Assembly: GCA_019422005.1 (NCBI GenBank)
Contig: JAHZEF010000114.1
Span: 1 to 7,565, forward strand
Source: Clostridiales bacterium
Lineage (GTDB): Bacteria > Bacillota > Clostridia > Oscillospirales > Oscillospiraceae
DNA length: 7,565 bases
Reading direction: 5' to 3'
Shown here: one piece after another, positions 6,482 through 7,565 of the stretch
How the letters are laid out: every line of letters begins with the position of its first letter
Numbering within the stretch: the stretch's first letter is position 1
Position numbers and translations under genes: made by a program
Notes under the pieces: generated by a model
Seen by the model: only the letters and a program-made list of their open reading frames with translations
Databases searched by the model: none
What the model was told of the DNA's origin: nothing

Positions 6482-6492
6482 TTTGGAAATAT
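6479..6492. promoter_or_regulatory. A/T-rich perfect dyad, possible LysR-type site
   Basis: ATATTT-GG-AAATAT is a perfect inverted repeat with a 2-nt centre, overlapping the end of repeat copy 1. LysR-type regulators often bind short A/T-rich interrupted dyads in the gap upstream of their own gene. A/T-rich palindromes also arise by chance, so this is only a candidate. Confidence 0.25.
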
Positions 6493-6530
6493 ATACGAAT
6501 TTTTGCAATCAGATTTAGAAAAATTATGCC

Positions 6531-6546
6531 GGCGGGATCAGAAATA
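6531..6546. repeat. 16-bp direct repeat, copy 2
   Basis: GGCGGGATCAGAAATA differs from copy 1 at 6466-6481 only by G for A at position 11. It ends 58 bp upstream of the -35 element of the regulator promoter, in the zone where activator or repressor sites are common. Confidence 0.55.
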
Positions 6547-6604
6547 AACAAGTTGAATCGAAATGTGTTGTGCAAATGTCATAACCAATACGCATAGGTG
6601 GATA

Positions 6605-6633
6605 TTGACAAGGCATTGCCGGCGCTTTATGAT
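6605..6633 (+). promoter_or_regulatory. Strong sigma-A promoter of the LysR-type gene
   Basis: TTGACA (6605-6610, perfect) is followed after 17 nt by TATGAT (6628-6633, five of six). A start near 6640 would leave a leader of about 45-50 nt. The spacer contains a 9-nt palindrome GGCATTGCC (6612-6620), placed where a bound repressor would block polymerase. This is the best promoter in the window. Confidence 0.75.
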
Positions 6634-6689
6634 GGCAGAGGCCGGGCGCCGTTCAGGAGGCCGGCCGCAAGGGGGTGTACGGCGTGCAG

Positions 6690-7565
6690 ATGAAGCAGCT
6701 GGAATACATTGTAAAGATCGCAGAATGCGGCTCCATATCAAAGGCGGCCCAGCTTCTGTTTGTCAGCCAGCCGAGCCTGACCAAATCAGTCATGCAGCTG
6801 GAGCAGGAGTATGGGATTCAGATTTTGATTCGGAAGGCCCGCGGCGTGGAGCTGACGCCGGAGGGGAAAAGCTTCATCCACTATGCACGGGGTGTGCTGA
6901 CAGCGGCCCGGGTGCTGGAAAGCACATTTTCCCATCAGAAGCATCTGACGGACACAAAAAAATCCAGGCTGTTTCTGGCCTCTCAGCAGCTGGATTTTGT
7001 CTACGACCTGATGCTGAAAACGTATCAGCTCAACCGGAGCAAGCGGATCCATTACAACCTGGTGGAAACCGACCGCAACGCTGTGACCGGCCTGCTGCTG
7101 AGCGGGGCCGTGGATCTGGGCCTGTTTGTGCGCAGCGATTCGGATGCAAAAACCTTCCTTTGGCATACCGAGGCCAAGCGGCTGAATCAGTTTGTCATCG
7201 ACAGGGCGGAGGTTTACGCCTGCATTGGGCCAAAGTCTCCCTATTATGAGCGGGAAGAGATTTCCTTTTCCGAGGCTGAGGGATGCTTTCAGCTGGTGTT
7301 GGACATGGAAGCCCAGGCCAAAGAGGATCTGTATTTTGACAACACCAATGTACATTTCAATACCGAGAAGCTGATATTTTTTAATTCTGTCAGCGCCTGC
7401 GAACGGTTCCTGCTGAAAACGGACGCGCTGCTGTTCGTGAGCAAATGGACCATGGGCTGCTTCCGGAATCCCAGGATTCATGGCGTCCGGGTGGTTCCCG
7501 GCGTGAAATCCGCGGAGTCCCCGGTGAATGAACTGGTGTGGATCAAACGCGCGGGGGAACCGCGG
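6690..7565 (+). CDS. LysR-type transcriptional regulator (3' end outside window)
   Basis: The frame runs from ATG 6690 to the last base without a stop, giving 292 residues so far; the usual family length is about 290-310, so little is missing. Residues 1-65 form the winged helix-turn-helix: M-K-Q-L-E-Y-I-V, then S-I-S-K-A-A-Q-L-L-F-V-S-Q-P-S-L-T-K as the helix-turn-helix, then Q-L-E-Q-E-Y-G and R-G-V-E-L-T-P-E-G. The rest is a two-lobed effector-binding domain with weaker family similarity. AAGGGGG (6669-6675) is 14 nt before this ATG but 8 nt before an in-frame GTG at 6684, so the protein may start two residues earlier. It is divergent from the sugar operon, the usual LysR arrangement for controlling the neighbour in response to a pathway substrate or intermediate and repressing itself. 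The effector is unknown. Confidence 0.92.
   Translation, partial: MKQLEYIVKIAECGSISKAAQLLFVSQPSLTKSVMQLEQEYGIQILIRKARGVELTPEGKSFIHYARGVLTAARVLESTFSHQKHLTDTKKSRLFLASQQLDFVYDLMLKTYQLNRSKRIHYNLVETDRNAVTGLLLSGAVDLGLFVRSDSDAKTFLWHTEAKRLNQFVIDRAEVYACIGPKSPYYEREEISFSEAEGCFQLVLDMEAQAKEDLYFDNTNVHFNTEKLIFFNSVSACERFLLKTDALLFVSKWTMGCFRNPRIHGVRVVPGVKSAESPVNELVWIKRAGEPR

Larger units (their letters stand above)
6145..6689. other. A/T-rich divergent control region, no convincing gene
   Basis: This 545-nt gap between the operon and the regulator gene is visibly richer in A/T than its surroundings, especially 6200-6330 and 6470-6600. It contains one promoter per direction, a 16-bp direct repeat, smaller repeats and an A/T-rich dyad, listed separately. 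Short open frames on both strands (for example plus 6257-6454 and minus 6347-6141) have no supporting ribosome site or protein-like composition. I see no RNA gene or terminator in it. Confidence 0.7.

Noticed and set aside
6563..7249. Plus-strand open frame over the regulator region starting at ATG 6563
   Set aside because: It is in a different frame from the LysR-type protein that starts at 6690, and it has no recognisable domain.
1..7565. CRISPR arrays, tRNA or rRNA genes, insertion sequences
   Set aside because: I looked for regularly spaced repeats, cloverleaf-like segments and transposase motifs and found none.

Overview
The window looks like chromosomal DNA of a GC-rich Firmicute (Clostridia-like). 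The reasons are strong purine-rich Shine-Dalgarno sites, a transketolase split into two separate subunit genes, a Sel1-repeat protein and sigma-A type promoters. This taxonomic guess is inference from gene style only. The coding DNA is clearly GC-rich; the one long non-coding gap (about 6145-6689) is much richer in A/T.

Layout. Positions 2-571 (+) hold the 3' end of a Sel1-repeat gene and a small 71-residue protein of unknown function. A 17-bp GC-rich hairpin (612-649) separates them from a convergent five-gene operon on the minus strand. In transcription order the operon is: a short-chain dehydrogenase (6144-5278), transketolase N-terminal subunit (5253-4360), transketolase C-terminal subunit (4356-3385), a zinc-dependent medium-chain dehydrogenase (3285-2233) and a GPH-family sugar:cation symporter (2098-677). 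The first three genes are packed closely; the transketolase subunits are only 3 nt apart. The dehydrogenase and symporter follow after gaps of about 99 and 134 nt. The second of these gaps contains two stable hairpins, one between a good ribosome binding site and the symporter start codon. Reading divergently from 6690 to the window end is a LysR-type regulator, the probable controller of the operon. Both sides have a recognisable sigma-A promoter (minus 6299-6271, plus 6605-6633), and the region between them contains a 16-bp direct repeat and smaller repeats.

How the genes may work together (inference). The symporter brings in an unphosphorylated sugar, polyol or sugar acid. The two dehydrogenases convert it to, or epimerise it through, a ketose. 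The transketolase moves a two-carbon unit from that ketose to an acceptor. The window contains no kinase, isomerase or aldolase. The transketolase C-terminal subunit lacks the Glu-Asp pair that normally precedes the G-(P/A)-(T/S)-H motif, plus some residues that normally hold the substrate phosphate. The combination suggests a transketolase specialised for an unusual, perhaps non-phosphorylated, ketose. The substrate cannot be named from sequence alone.
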